NCBI GenBank assembly: GCA_964402905.1
Contig: CAYODU010000013.1
Span: 1 to 24,044, forward strand
Reading direction: 5' to 3'
DNA: 24,044 bases
DNA from: JABIDZ01 sp964402905
GTDB lineage: Archaea; Iainarchaeota; Iainarchaeia; Iainarchaeales; JAAZKV01
Part shown: positions 7,121 through 14,744 of the stretch, piece by piece
Layout of the letters: every line of letters begins with the position of its first letter
How positions within the stretch are numbered: the first letter of the stretch is position 1
The notes under the pieces: generated by a model
The model's database searches: none
The model's input: only the letters and a program-made list of their open reading frames with translations
What the model was told of the DNA's origin: nothing
Program-made: the position numbers and the translations under genes

Positions 7121-8041
7121 ATGAAAGCAAAAGTTATTGGAATTGATGGTTCTGCAAAAGAAAGTATTGAACTACCCGAAGTATTCACTTCAAGTTACCA
7201 ACCAAGACTAATAAAAAGAGCCGTGCTTGCATTACAAACATCAAAAAAACAAGCAAAGGGATCTGATCCTCGCGCAGGAAAAAAGAACACTGCAATATAT
7301 GTTGGTACAAGAGATCAACCAACAATGGAAAGAACAATTAATGTTGAACACGCAAGACTTCCAAGAATGAAAAATAGAAATTCTTTGCTCCAAGGAAGAG
7401 TAGCAAGAGTTCCCCACTCAGTTGGCGGAATGAGCGCTCACCCACCAAAAGCATGGACAACAATCGTTGAAAAAATAAATAAGAAAGAAAGAAAAGTTGC
7501 ACTAAGAAGTGCTATCGCTGCAACAACAATGAAAGAACTAGTGAAAAAAAGATTTATTTTTGAAAAAGAACTTCCAATAATAATTGTTAATGATTTTGAA
7601 GAAACAAATAAAACAAAAGAAATTGTTTCAATCCTTGGAAAAATTGGGGTTGGAGAAGACATAAAAAATGCAAAAGAAAAGACAAAGAAAAGAGCAGGAA
7701 GAGGAAAGACAAGAGGAAGAACAAAAAAAATAAAGAAAAGCGTTTTAATTATTACAGGAAAAAATTCTCCAGTATTAAAAGCGGCAAGAAATTTGCCCGG
7801 AGTTGATGCTGTTACAGTTAATTCTCTTAATGTTGATTTACTCGCACCAGGTGCTGAAGCAGGAAGACTTGTTGTATGGACAACAGGTGCAATAGAAGCA
7901 CTTGGAGAAAAATTTAGTGGAAATATAAAAGAAGCAAAAATAAAGAAGAAGAAAAGTGTTAAAGCAAAAAGACAGAAGACAGTAAAAACGAAGAAAGCAG
8001 AAAAAACTAGTGAAAAAAAGGAAAGCAAAATTAAAAAATAA
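7121..8041 (+). CDS. rpl4: Ribosomal protein uL4
   Basis: A 306-residue L4 from the chosen ATG (MKAKVIGIDGSAKESIELP). L4 lines the nascent-peptide exit tunnel. The family core is KGSDPRAGKKNTAIYVGTRD, then GRVARVPHSVGGMSAHPPK (the tunnel loop) and RAGRGKTRGRTKKIKKSVLI. It ends with VDLLAPGAEAGRLVVWT followed by about 40 lysine-rich residues, making it longer than the usual 250-270. An in-frame ATG at 7079 overlaps the uL3 stop, but the motif at 7110-7120 and the family N-terminus favour 7121. Next is uL23, in standard order. Confidence 0.95.
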   Translation: MKAKVIGIDGSAKESIELPEVFTSSYQPRLIKRAVLALQTSKKQAKGSDPRAGKKNTAIYVGTRDQPTMERTINVEHARLPRMKNRNSLLQGRVARVPHSVGGMSAHPPKAWTTIVEKINKKERKVALRSAIAATTMKELVKKRFIFEKELPIIIVNDFEETNKTKEIVSILGKIGVGEDIKNAKEKTKKRAGRGKTRGRTKKIKKSVLIITGKNSPVLKAARNLPGVDAVTVNSLNVDLLAPGAEAGRLVVWTTGAIEALGEKFSGNIKEAKIKKKKSVKAKRQKTVKTKKAEKTSEKKESKIKK

Positions 8042-8056
8042 TGGAAAATGATTTTT

Positions 8057-8434
8057 ATGGTAAAGCTTAAAGAAGAAGAAAAAAGACAGCAGGCAGCTGA
8101 AGAACACAAAGAACAAATACAAGAAAAGAAAGAAACAAAAAAAACTGTTAAACCAATTAAAACAAATGCGACACTTGAGGACCTTGGAATTGTTTTTTAT
8201 CCGCTTGTAACAGAAAAAGCGGTTAACATGATTGAAACAGAAAACAAAATAACTTTTATTGTTGTTGATAGTTCAAACAAAGCACAAATAAAAAAAGTTG
8301 TTGAAAGCGCTTACGGAGTAAAAGTAAAAAAAGTAAATATTATTAGAGATATGAAAGGAAGAAAAAAAGCAATTGTAAAGCTTGCAAAAGAATACAAAGC
8401 ACAGGACCTTGCAACAAAATTAGGAGTATTGTAA
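8057..8434 (+). CDS. rpl23: Ribosomal protein uL23
   Basis: A 125-residue L23, a protein at the tunnel exit where SRP, SecY and chaperones dock. The core is typical: FYPLVTEKAVNMIETENKIT, IVVDSSNKAQIKKVVESAYG and VKVKKVNIIRDMKGRKKA. It carries a charged N-terminal extension of about 40 residues (KLKEEEKRQQAAEEHKEQ and on) absent from minimal 85-residue archaeal L23. The start is ambiguous: ATG 8048 and ATG 8057 are in frame. I prefer 8057 because the sequence before it (TGATTTTT) has the same spacing as the SD-start modules of neighbouring genes. The upstream ATG would add only MIF. Confidence 0.92.
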   Translation: MVKLKEEEKRQQAAEEHKEQIQEKKETKKTVKPIKTNATLEDLGIVFYPLVTEKAVNMIETENKITFIVVDSSNKAQIKKVVESAYGVKVKKVNIIRDMKGRKKAIVKLAKEYKAQDLATKLGVL

Positions 8435-8465
8435 ATAATAAATTAAATTTTTATGGGTTGAGAAA

Positions 8466-9173
8466 ATGGGAAAACGATTATATTCACAAAGACGCGGACG
8501 TGGAACAAATACTTTCAAAGCGAAACTATTTGGAATACCATCAAAGTATTTGACTCAAAAAGAACTTGTTGACGGAGAAGTGATCGATCTGATTAAGGAC
8601 ACCGGAAGAAATGCCATACTTGCAAAAGTTTGTTTTAATGATAATACAACTGAGACAGTTGTTGCTGCCGAAGGTATTTCTATTGGACAAAGAGTACAAC
8701 AGGGCCCTGGAGCAGAAATAAAAGTTGGAAATGTTATCACACTAGAAGAAGCACCTGAGGGATGCCCAATATTTAATATTGAAAAAATTTCTGGAGACGG
8801 AGGAACACTTGTAAAAAGTGCCGGAGCATATGCTTTGCTTACAGCTAAGGATAGTAGAAAAGCTACAATAAAAATGCCTTCAGGAAAATTAGTGAGTTTA
8901 CCTTTAACTGTTAGAGCAACAATAGGAAATGTTTCTTGTGGTGGAAGAGGAGAAAAGCCTTTCATAAAAGCAGGAAACAAGTACTATGCTATGAAATCAA
9001 AGAAAATATTTTGGCCTGTTGTTAGAGGTGTTGCAATGAACGCAGTAGACCATCCATTTGGAGGAGCACAGCACCACCCTGGAAAATCAAAGAGTACTTC
9101 AAGAAATGCACCACAGGGAAGAAAAGTTGGAGCAATTGCATCAAAGAGAACCGGAAGGAGAAAAAAGATTTAG
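8466..9173 (+). CDS. rpl2: Ribosomal protein uL2
   Basis: A 235-residue L2, essential for subunit joining and peptidyl-transferase function. It begins MGKRLYSQRRGRGTNTFKA, like other archaeal L2. It carries RGEKPFIKAGNKYYAMK, then the highly conserved MNAVDHPFGGAQHHPGKSKS (191-210) with H196 at the position linked to peptidyl transfer, and ends in the basic tail ASKRTGRRKKI. Length is normal. The start follows GGGTTGAGAAA (8455-8465), a variant of the motif seen before uS10 and uL4. Ten nt separate its stop from the uS19 start. Confidence 0.96.
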   Translation: MGKRLYSQRRGRGTNTFKAKLFGIPSKYLTQKELVDGEVIDLIKDTGRNAILAKVCFNDNTTETVVAAEGISIGQRVQQGPGAEIKVGNVITLEEAPEGCPIFNIEKISGDGGTLVKSAGAYALLTAKDSRKATIKMPSGKLVSLPLTVRATIGNVSCGGRGEKPFIKAGNKYYAMKSKKIFWPVVRGVAMNAVDHPFGGAQHHPGKSKSTSRNAPQGRKVGAIASKRTGRRKKI

Positions 9174-9183
9174 GGGCGATGAT

Positions 9184-9576
9184 ATGGTTAAAAAAGAATT
9201 TACTTTCAGGGGCAAAACTCTTGACGAATTAAAGGCAATGAAAATAGAGGAATTTGCGGAGCTATGCACTTCTCGCACAAGAAGAGCACTGAAAAAAGGT
9301 TTTGATAAAAAGTTTTTGAAAAAAGTAATTGCTGCAAAAAATAATCCAAAAGCAAAGCCAGTGAAAACACATTACAGAGACATTGTTGTTGTACCCGAAA
9401 TGATTGGAGTAAGACTTGCAGTTCACAGAGGAAATAATTTTGAAACACTTGATGTGACAGAAAAAATGCTTGGACATTATTTAGGAGAATTTATTTTAAC
9501 AAGAAAAAGATTAGCACACGGAAAAGCAGGAATCGGAGCAACAAAGAGCTCTACTGCAGTAACCGCAAGAGGATAA
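9184..9576 (+). CDS. rps19: Ribosomal protein uS19
   Basis: A 130-residue S19 of the small-subunit head, contacting the A-site finger. Recognisable elements are FTFRGKTLDELKAMKIEEFA, LCTSRTRRALKKGF, KPVKTHYRDIVVVPEMIGVR and the C-terminal HYLGEFILTRKRLAHGKAGI. The reading frame stays open upstream into uL2 (from ATG 9058), but that part is only the other frame of uL2. The ATG at 9184 is preceded by AGGGGCGAT (9172-9180), a good SD, and gives the family N-terminus. Its neighbours uL2 and uL22 are in standard archaeal order. Confidence 0.95.
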   Translation: MVKKEFTFRGKTLDELKAMKIEEFAELCTSRTRRALKKGFDKKFLKKVIAAKNNPKAKPVKTHYRDIVVVPEMIGVRLAVHRGNNFETLDVTEKMLGHYLGEFILTRKRLAHGKAGIGATKSSTAVTARG

Positions 9577-9590
9577 ATTGAGTGATATAA

Positions 9591-10064
9591 ATGGCAAAAA
9601 GAAATTATCAAGCTGAAGTGGGAAAAGAAAGCAAGTCTGCAAAAGCAATGGTTAGCAATGCCAATATTTCACTTAAGTATTCCACTGAAGTGTGTAACCA
9701 AATAAAAGGAAAGCTTGTGAATAAGGTAATCGCATGGCTTGAAAGAATAGAAAAACACGAAGAATATTTGCCATTAAAAGTTTATCATAAAAAAGGTGGA
9801 CACAGAAAAGGAGATAGTAAAGAAGGAGTAAAATCTGGAAGATATCCTGAAATGACAGTTAGAGCATTTATTGACCTTTTGAATCTGGCAAAAAACAATG
9901 CAGACTTTAAAGGTTTGGATCAAGAAAAATTAATTATACTGCATTCTTTTGCATCAATGGGAATATCAAGATATAGTTATCAGAGCAAAGGAAAAATAGG
10001 TGGAAAAGCTAGAAGAAAAAATGCAACACATATTGAAGTAATTGTATCGGAAGTGAAAGCATGA
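9591..10064 (+). CDS. rpl22: Ribosomal protein uL22
   Basis: A 157-residue L22, which lines the exit tunnel opposite L4. The sequence begins with MAKRNYQAEVGKESKSAKAM. It has the archaeal central insertion VYHKKGGHRKGDSKEGVKSG and RYPEMTVRAFIDLLNLAKNN, and the beta-hairpin region ISRYSYQSKGKIGGKARRKN that enters the tunnel. The start follows GAGTGAT (9580-9586). The stop overlaps the uS3 start as ATGA (10061-10064), implying translational coupling. Confidence 0.95.
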   Translation: MAKRNYQAEVGKESKSAKAMVSNANISLKYSTEVCNQIKGKLVNKVIAWLERIEKHEEYLPLKVYHKKGGHRKGDSKEGVKSGRYPEMTVRAFIDLLNLAKNNADFKGLDQEKLIILHSFASMGISRYSYQSKGKIGGKARRKNATHIEVIVSEVKA

Positions 10065-11002
10065 TAGAAAGAACATTTATACAAAAGAATTACAACAGAA
10101 TGGAACTTGAAAATTACCTTTCAAAGAAACTTGATAGAGCAGGATTCAGCAAACTTGAAATCATTAAGACACCGCTTGTAACAAGAATTGTTTTGCACGT
10201 TGCAAAACCAGGACTAGCAATAGGAAAAAGTGGTTCAACAATAAAACAATTAACAGAAGTTATTGCACAAGATTACAAAATTGATAATCCGCAAATAGAA
10301 ATACAGGAAATAAAAACCCCTAATCTAAATGCAAAAATACTCTCAGAAAAAATTGCTTCAATGCTTGAAAGAGGATTTTCTTTGAGAAGTGTTTCATATA
10401 GAGTAGTAAAAGATATAATGGATGCAGGAGCAGGCGGAGTAGAATTAGTTTTCAAAGGAGCAATTGCAGGAAAAGGACAAAGAAAAAGAAAACAAAGAAT
10501 TGCAATGGGTTACATGAAGAAAATTGGTTACCAGTCAAGATATGTTGATTTTGCAAAAACTGCAGCTTATCCAAAAGCTGGTGCAATTGGAATAAAATTG
10601 AGTATTATTCACCCAGATGTTATTTTTCCAGATAAAATTGATGTAATGGAAGTAGTAAAAAAACATAAAGGAATTGCAAAAGAAGCTGAAGAACAAAAAA
10701 ATGCTGAAATCGAAAAGGCAGAAGAAAAAGCAAAGCAAGAAGAAGCAAAAGAAAAGGATACTACTGAAAAAAAAGAGGGAAAGGAAAAAGTTCACGAAGA
10801 CAAAACAAAAGAGCACCCAAAGAAAAGTGAAAGTGTGAAAGAAAGTAAAACAGAAGAAAAGAAAGAACATAAACACAAAGAAGCTAAAACAGAAGAAGTA
10901 AAGATTAAAGAAAAAACAGAGAAAGTTGAAGTTAAAGAGGAAAAGGTAAAAGAAATTAAGGAAGAGAAAATAAAAGAAGAAAAAACAGAGGAAAAAAAGT
11001 AG
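10061..11002 (+). CDS. rps3: Ribosomal protein uS3 with long charged C-terminal tail
   Basis: A 313-residue S3, clearly longer than the usual 200-240. S3 lies at the mRNA entry tunnel. The N-terminal KH domain carries GLAIGKSGST (51-60) with the GxxG loop at 55-58. The second domain includes AGKGQRKRKQRIAMGYMKKI (about 136-155) and ends near DVIFPDKIDVMEVVKKHKG (about 186-204). The remaining 109 or so residues are a low-complexity Lys/Glu tail without hydrophobic core. The stop is intact and the DNA composition matches the rest of the operon, so the tail looks genuine. The start overlaps the uL22 stop and has GAAGTGA upstream. Confidence 0.95.
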   Translation: MIERTFIQKNYNRMELENYLSKKLDRAGFSKLEIIKTPLVTRIVLHVAKPGLAIGKSGSTIKQLTEVIAQDYKIDNPQIEIQEIKTPNLNAKILSEKIASMLERGFSLRSVSYRVVKDIMDAGAGGVELVFKGAIAGKGQRKRKQRIAMGYMKKIGYQSRYVDFAKTAAYPKAGAIGIKLSIIHPDVIFPDKIDVMEVVKKHKGIAKEAEEQKNAEIEKAEEKAKQEEAKEKDTTEKKEGKEKVHEDKTKEHPKKSESVKESKTEEKKEHKHKEAKTEEVKIKEKTEKVEVKEEKVKEIKEEKIKEEKTEEKK

Positions 11003-11011
11003 TTGGTTTTT

Positions 11012-11212
11012 ATGACATTAAAATTCAAAGAACTCGAAGCAATGGGTAAAGCAGAACTCACTGAAAAAATAGTTGAGTTAAAGCAAGAACTTGCAAAAGA
11101 AAGATCAACAATTGCTTCAGGCACAAGAAGCGAGAATCCCGGAAAAATAAAGAAATTACGAAGAGATATTGCAAGATTATTTACAGTTATTGAAATGAAA
11201 AGGAGCGAATAA
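11012..11212 (+). CDS. rpl29: Ribosomal protein uL29
   Basis: A 66-residue L29, two helices at the tunnel exit beside L23. The pattern KFKELEAMGKAELTEKIVEL, then LKQELAKERSTIASGTR and PGKIKKLRRDIARLFTVI, is typical. Starting at ATG 11012 gives the family N-terminus. An in-frame TTG at 11003 would add MVF and lies in the spacer after the uS3 stop. The SD is weak (GTTGGT), so coupling to uS3 is likely. AGGAGCGA inside its last codons serves the next gene. Confidence 0.93.
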   Translation: MTLKFKELEAMGKAELTEKIVELKQELAKERSTIASGTRSENPGKIKKLRRDIARLFTVIEMKRSE

Positions 11213-11216
11213 ATAG

Positions 11217-11519
11217 ATGCAAGAAATTGATAAAATCAGCGGGTTGCCAAAAGATTTGTTTGATATCAGCGATATTGCCAAAGAGCAGCAAAAAATAAAA
11301 ATCGAGGTTATGCGAAGAAGATTTTCGAAATGGTTGACGATTATTTCAGGAATTGATGATAAAAGTGTGTTAAAGGAAATTGGGAAGGAGATGAAACAAA
11401 AATTTGCTTGTGGAGGAACAGTAAAGGACAACGAAATAGAATTACAAGGAAACCACAAAAAGAAAGCAAAGGAATTTTTAATCAAAAAAGGTTACAAAGA
11501 AAATTTGATTGATGCATAG
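11217..11519 (+). CDS. Translation initiation factor aIF1 (SUI1)
   Basis: A 100-residue SUI1-domain protein, the archaeal homologue of eIF1. It binds the small subunit and enforces start-codon selection. The N-terminus SGLPKDLFDISDIAKEQQKI, the central RRRFSKWLTIISGID, and the C-terminal KQKFACGGTVKDNEIELQGN followed by KKAKEFLIKKGY match the family end to end. The start has a strong SD, AGGAGCGA (11201-11208), eight nt upstream. The uL29-SUI1-Rpp29-uS17 arrangement is standard in Euryarchaeota and links initiation and RNase P to ribosome synthesis. Confidence 0.94.
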   Translation: MQEIDKISGLPKDLFDISDIAKEQQKIKIEVMRRRFSKWLTIISGIDDKSVLKEIGKEMKQKFACGGTVKDNEIELQGNHKKKAKEFLIKKGYKENLIDA

Positions 11520-11527
11520 GAGAAGAA

Positions 11528-11809
11528 ATGATGATTGAGGGAAAAGGATATTTGATAACAAAAGAAAATATTTTGGGACACGAATTAATAGGTCTCAAAG
11601 TGAGTGTTATCGAAAGTACTGACCCCAAACGAAATGGAGTGAAAGGAATTATTATTGATGAAACACAGAACACATTTATTTTGGATGATGGAAAAGTTAT
11701 CCCAAAGAAAGAATGTGTTTTTGAGTTTGATATAAAGGAAAAAATTATTGTTGAGGGAAAAAAATTGTTAAAAAGACCCGAAGACAGATTAAAGGATTGG
11801 AGAAGATGA
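11528..11809 (+). CDS. rnp1: RNase P protein component 1 (Rpp29/Pop4)
   Basis: A 93-residue archaeal Rpp29, an Sm-like beta-barrel subunit of RNase P, which matures tRNA 5' ends. The core reads ENILGHELIGLKVSVIESTD, then RNGVKGIIIDETQNTFILDD and KVIPKKECVFEFDI, ending KRPEDRLKDWRR. Length is normal for archaea. The SD AGGAGAAG runs into tandem ATG codons at 11528 and 11531; either could be the start. The stop overlaps the uS17 start as ATGA (11806-11809). Confidence 0.93.
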   Translation: MMIEGKGYLITKENILGHELIGLKVSVIESTDPKRNGVKGIIIDETQNTFILDDGKVIPKKECVFEFDIKEKIIVEGKKLLKRPEDRLKDWRR

Positions 11810-12156
11810 AAATGGTTGAAAAAAAATCACAGAAAAAAAGTGTGAAAGTTTCTGAAGGCAAAGCGGCAATTACTGCCCCTGTAAAAGAGAAGACTTATTC
11901 AATCAGAGGAAACATCTTTGAAGGAAAAGTTATTTCAGCAAAGGCAAACAAAACTGTAACAGTTGAAAGAGTGATAACACATTATATTTCAAAGTATGAA
12001 AGATACAAAAAAATAAAATCAAAAATAAAAGCACATAATCCACTGAGCATGAATGCAAAAGAAGGGGATCTTGTGAGAGTAGGGGAAACAAGAAAGATTT
12101 CAAAAACAAAAAATTTTATTGTAATGGAAATAATAAAATCAGGTGAAAAACAATGA
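11806..12156 (+). CDS. rps17: Ribosomal protein uS17
   Basis: A 116-residue S17, an OB-fold 16S rRNA-binding protein. The core is RGNIFEGKVISAKANKTVTV, followed by HYISKYERYKKIKSKIKAHN, GDLVRVGETRKISKTKNFIV and EIIKSG. A basic N-terminal extension (about 30 residues) precedes the OB fold, as in many archaeal S17. The start is uncertain between ATG 11806, which overlaps the rnp1 stop, and ATG 11812; GGAG (11799-11802) is slightly better spaced for 11812. A TTG at 11797 is in frame but unlikely. It overlaps uL14 by four bases. Confidence 0.92.
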   Translation: MKMVEKKSQKKSVKVSEGKAAITAPVKEKTYSIRGNIFEGKVISAKANKTVTVERVITHYISKYERYKKIKSKIKAHNPLSMNAKEGDLVRVGETRKISKTKNFIVMEIIKSGEKQ

Positions 12157-12551
12157 AAGCCATGAGCATACCAAACAATAATGCACTTACACTTAGAAGT
12201 GTTATTCCTTGCACAGATAACTCTGGAGCAAAGGAAGTTTACATTATTTCGGTTTTTGGTTACAAAGGAAGAAAGAAAGCTAATCCAAGCGGTGGAATAG
12301 GTTCAATGGTTAATGTTGTAATAAGAAAAGGAAAGCCTGAAATGAGAGGAAAAATTGAGCGAGCAGTTATTGTTAGAACAAAAAAAGAATATAGACGCCC
12401 AAATGGAATGAGAGTAAGATTTGAAGATAATGCAGTTGTATTAGTTGACCAAGATGGTTTACCAAAAGCATCTGAAATAAAGGGTTGCGTTGCAAAAGAA
12501 GTTGGAGAAAGATTTCCAAAAATAGCTGGAATGGCATCATCAGTAGTTTGA
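12153..12551 (+). CDS. rpl14: Ribosomal protein uL14
   Basis: A 132-residue L14 from the subunit interface. The motif IPCTDNSGAKEVYIISVFGY (about 19-38) is the L14 signature, followed by GGIGSMVNVVIRKGKPEMRG, RRPNGMRVRFEDNAVVLVD and the C-terminal VAKEVGERFPKIAGMASSVV. AGGTGA (12141-12146) lies six nt before ATG 12153, favouring it over the in-frame ATG three codons on. The start overlaps the uS17 stop. A 35-nt gap precedes uL24. Confidence 0.95.
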   Translation: MKAMSIPNNNALTLRSVIPCTDNSGAKEVYIISVFGYKGRKKANPSGGIGSMVNVVIRKGKPEMRGKIERAVIVRTKKEYRRPNGMRVRFEDNAVVLVDQDGLPKASEIKGCVAKEVGERFPKIAGMASSVV

Positions 12552-12586
12552 TGCAAAAAAATGGGTAAAAAAAGTGTGTGATGTTT

Positions 12587-12949
12587 ATGTCAAAAAAACC
12601 AAGAAAATCAAGAAAAGAAGCAAGAGAAATGCCTATGCACAGGAAAGCAAAAACTATTGCAGGGCACTTAAATGAAAAATTAAGAAAAGAAATCGGAAAG
12701 AGAGCTTTGCCTTTAAGAAAGGGTGACGTGGTAAAGATTATTAGGGGAGCCTTCAAAGGAAAAGAAGGAAAAATAAATCGTGTTGATAGAAAGAACAAAA
12801 AAATATTTATTGAAAAAATAATGAAGAAAAAAAGTGATGGAACAGAATTTGAAGTTGCAATAGATGCTTCAAAAATAATTGTTACTGAAATTGATAAGAG
12901 TGACAGAAAAAGATTGAAGCAAATAAAAAAGAAGAGTGATAAGAAATGA
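12587..12949 (+). CDS. rpl24: Ribosomal protein uL24
   Basis: A 120-residue L24, an early assembly protein. It has the archaeal N-terminus SKKPRKSRKEAREMPMHRKA and the KOW motif GDVVKIIRGAFKGKEGKI, then RVDRKNKKIFIEKI and a basic tail. An in-frame GTG at 12578 sits inside the SD (GTGAT, 12578-12582) and would add MMF. The ATG at 12587 gives the family N-terminus and correct spacing. The stop overlaps the eS4 start as ATGA. Confidence 0.94.
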   Translation: MSKKPRKSRKEAREMPMHRKAKTIAGHLNEKLRKEIGKRALPLRKGDVVKIIRGAFKGKEGKINRVDRKNKKIFIEKIMKKKSDGTEFEVAIDASKIIVTEIDKSDRKRLKQIKKKSDKK

Positions 12950-13656
12950 GTAAGAAAGGTGGACAGTTGAAAACAAAGGCGCTTACAGCACCAAAAGCAG
13001 TTAGAATCAAGAGAAAAGAAAATGTTTGGACAGTAAGAACACAACCCGGAGCACATAAAAGAGTGGATTCGGTTGCACTTGGAGTTCTTTTGAGAGACAT
13101 TGCAAAGTTAGCTGAATCAATAAGCGAAGTTAAGAGAATATTGAATAATGGCGAAGTAAAAGTAAATGGAGTAATAAGAAAGGATTACAGATTTAGTGTT
13201 GGTTTATTTGATGTTGTTGAAATAGAAAAACAAAAACTTTGTTTCAGAGTTCTCTTTGATACAAAAAGAAGAATAATAATAAAGGAAATGAAAAAGCCGT
13301 CAAAAGAAAAACTATGTAAGGTTTCTTACAAGAGAATGACAAAGAAAGGAGTAATGCTTACAACAAATGACGGAAAGATATTTATGAATGACAAGGCAAA
13401 TGTTGGAGACACATTAAAGATTTCTTTCCCTGAAAATAAAATAGTGGAAATTATTGGAATGAAAAAAGATGCACTCATATACATAACAAAGGGTGTTCAT
13501 TGTTCTGAAAAAGGAAAAATAGTTGAAATAGTTTCCGGCTCAGCAAGAAGGAAAAAGCTTGTAAAAATAAATCAAAATGGAACTGAATTTGAAACAATAA
13601 AAGCAAATGTGTTTGTAATTGGCGAAAAGGGAGAAGCGCTAGAAGAATTGAAATAA
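12946..13656 (+). CDS. rps4e: Ribosomal protein eS4
   Basis: A 236-residue S4e, an archaeal/eukaryotic small-subunit protein. It begins with GGQLKTKALTAPKAVRIKRK, then VWTVRTQPGAHKRVDSVALG, followed by an S4-type RNA-binding segment (about 40-95, with VKRILNNGEVKVNGVIRKDY). A KOW-like segment lies near the C-terminus (KGVHCSEKGKIVEIVSGSAR). Length is typical. GAGTGAT (12934-12940) is the SD within the end of uL24, and the start codon overlaps its stop. Confidence 0.95.
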   Translation: MSKKGGQLKTKALTAPKAVRIKRKENVWTVRTQPGAHKRVDSVALGVLLRDIAKLAESISEVKRILNNGEVKVNGVIRKDYRFSVGLFDVVEIEKQKLCFRVLFDTKRRIIIKEMKKPSKEKLCKVSYKRMTKKGVMLTTNDGKIFMNDKANVGDTLKISFPENKIVEIIGMKKDALIYITKGVHCSEKGKIVEIVSGSARRKKLVKINQNGTEFETIKANVFVIGEKGEALEELK

Positions 13657-13670
13657 AATAAGGTGTTTTT

Positions 13671-14165
13671 ATGGAACAAGTATTACTCGAAAAAGTTGTT
13701 GTCAATATGGGTATCGGCGCAGATCCTGAAAAATTAAAGAGAGCAGAGCAAATAATGAAGCTTATCACAGGAAAAAATCCTGTTAAGACAACAAGCAACA
13801 AAAGAATACCTGATTGGGGAGTAAGACCTGGTTTGGTACTTGGACTTAAGGTAACTCTTAGAAAAAAAGAAGCAATGGATTTTTTGCAAACAACTCTAAA
13901 AGCAAAAGAGAATAAATTAAATTCAAAGAGTTTTGATAACGAAGGAAATTTTGGTTTTGGAATAAAGGAGCATATTGATCTGCCCGGAGTAAAATACGAC
14001 CCAAAACTTGGGATAATTGGTTTTGATATTTTGGTTTCATTAAAGAAAAGAGGATATAGATTGAAATACAGAAAAATTAGGGGAAAACCTGTTGGAAGAA
14101 AACAAAGAGTGACAAAAGAAGAAGCAATGGAATTTGTAAAAGTAATCGGAGTTGAATTAATATGA
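13671..14165 (+). CDS. rpl5: Ribosomal protein uL5
   Basis: A 164-residue L5, which binds 5S rRNA and contacts P-site tRNA. Typical segments are LEKVVVNMGIGADPEKLKRA, GKNPVKTTSNKRIPDWGVRP, NFGFGIKEHIDLPGVKYDPK and IIGFDILVSLKKRGYRLKYR. Length is normal for archaea. AGGTG (13661-13665) precedes the ATG. The stop TGA overlaps the ATG of uS14 (14162-14165). Confidence 0.95.
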   Translation: MEQVLLEKVVVNMGIGADPEKLKRAEQIMKLITGKNPVKTTSNKRIPDWGVRPGLVLGLKVTLRKKEAMDFLQTTLKAKENKLNSKSFDNEGNFGFGIKEHIDLPGVKYDPKLGIIGFDILVSLKKRGYRLKYRKIRGKPVGRKQRVTKEEAMEFVKVIGVELI

Positions 14166-14320
14166 CTGAGTCCAAGAAAAAGAAGGAAAGAAAAATTAAG
14201 ACAAAAACATGCAAGATGTGTGGAACATGGAAGGGACTTGTAAGAAAATACAAATTAAATATTTGCAGGAGATGCTTCAAAGATAACGCTAAACGTTTAG
14301 GCTTTGAAAAATACGATTAG
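14162..14320 (+). CDS. rps14: Ribosomal protein uS14, zinc-binding
   Basis: A 52-residue protein that is easy to miss because of its size. It is an archaeal S14 of normal length. The zinc ribbon is intact: C17 and C20 in CKMCGT, C35 and C38 in CRRCF. The link CGTWKGLVRKYKLNICRRCF is characteristic, and the end is AKRLGFEKYD. The ATG overlaps the uL5 stop as ATGA, and GGAG (14148-14151) within uL5 may act as the SD. It lies between uL5 and uS8, the standard position. Confidence 0.94.
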   Translation: MTESKKKKERKIKTKTCKMCGTWKGLVRKYKLNICRRCFKDNAKRLGFEKYD

Positions 14321-14341
14321 GAAGTATGATTAGGTGTTGTT

Positions 14342-14734
14342 ATGAGTTTGGTTGACCCAGTGATAGATGCATTGACAATAATTCGAAATGCAGAGAATTC
14401 ATCAAAGAAAGAATGCAAATTAAGTCATGCTTCAAATCTTTTAGGAGAAATACTAAAAGTTGCAAAAGAAAATAGTTACATTGAATCTTTTGAGAAACAT
14501 GAAGAAAACAAAAAAGTTTCTTACAATGTAAAACTAAGCGGAAAAATGAACACCTGTAAAGGAGTAAGACCAAGATACGCAGTAAGAAAAAATGAGTATG
14601 AAAAATATGAGAAAAGATACTTACCTGCAAGAGATGTTGGTTTACTAGTAATATCAACTTCACAAGGAGTAATGACTCACGCCCAAGCAAAAGCAAAGGG
14701 ACTTGGCGGAAGAATAGTTGCATACATGTATTAA
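14342..14734 (+). CDS. rps8: Ribosomal protein uS8
   Basis: A 130-residue S8, a central-domain 16S rRNA binder. Family features are MSLVDPVIDALTIIRNAENS at the N-terminus, SHASNLLGEILKVAKENSYI, the archaeal GVRPRYAVRKNEYEKYEKRY, and the C-terminal LLVISTSQGVMTHAQAKAKG with GGRIVAYMY. TAGGTG (14331-14336) provides the SD. The uL6 start lies 10 nt after its stop. Confidence 0.96.
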   Translation: MSLVDPVIDALTIIRNAENSSKKECKLSHASNLLGEILKVAKENSYIESFEKHEENKKVSYNVKLSGKMNTCKGVRPRYAVRKNEYEKYEKRYLPARDVGLLVISTSQGVMTHAQAKAKGLGGRIVAYMY

Positions 14735-14744
14735 AGTGATTTTT

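Noticed and set aside
7438..8109. 223-codon antisense open frame opposite uL4
   Set aside because: Its translation is a run of Phe, Ser and Leu produced by reading lysine/glutamate-rich coding DNA backwards; it lies wholly opposite conserved uL4 and uL23.
9058..9183. N-terminal extension of uS19 reaching back into uL2
   Set aside because: The extra residues are the other frame of the conserved uL2 C-terminus, and the SD AGGGGCGAT points to ATG 9184.
12373..13056. 227-codon antisense open frame opposite uL14, uL24 and eS4
   Set aside because: It spans three conserved sense genes, has Phe/Leu/Ser bias and shows no motif or SD of its own.
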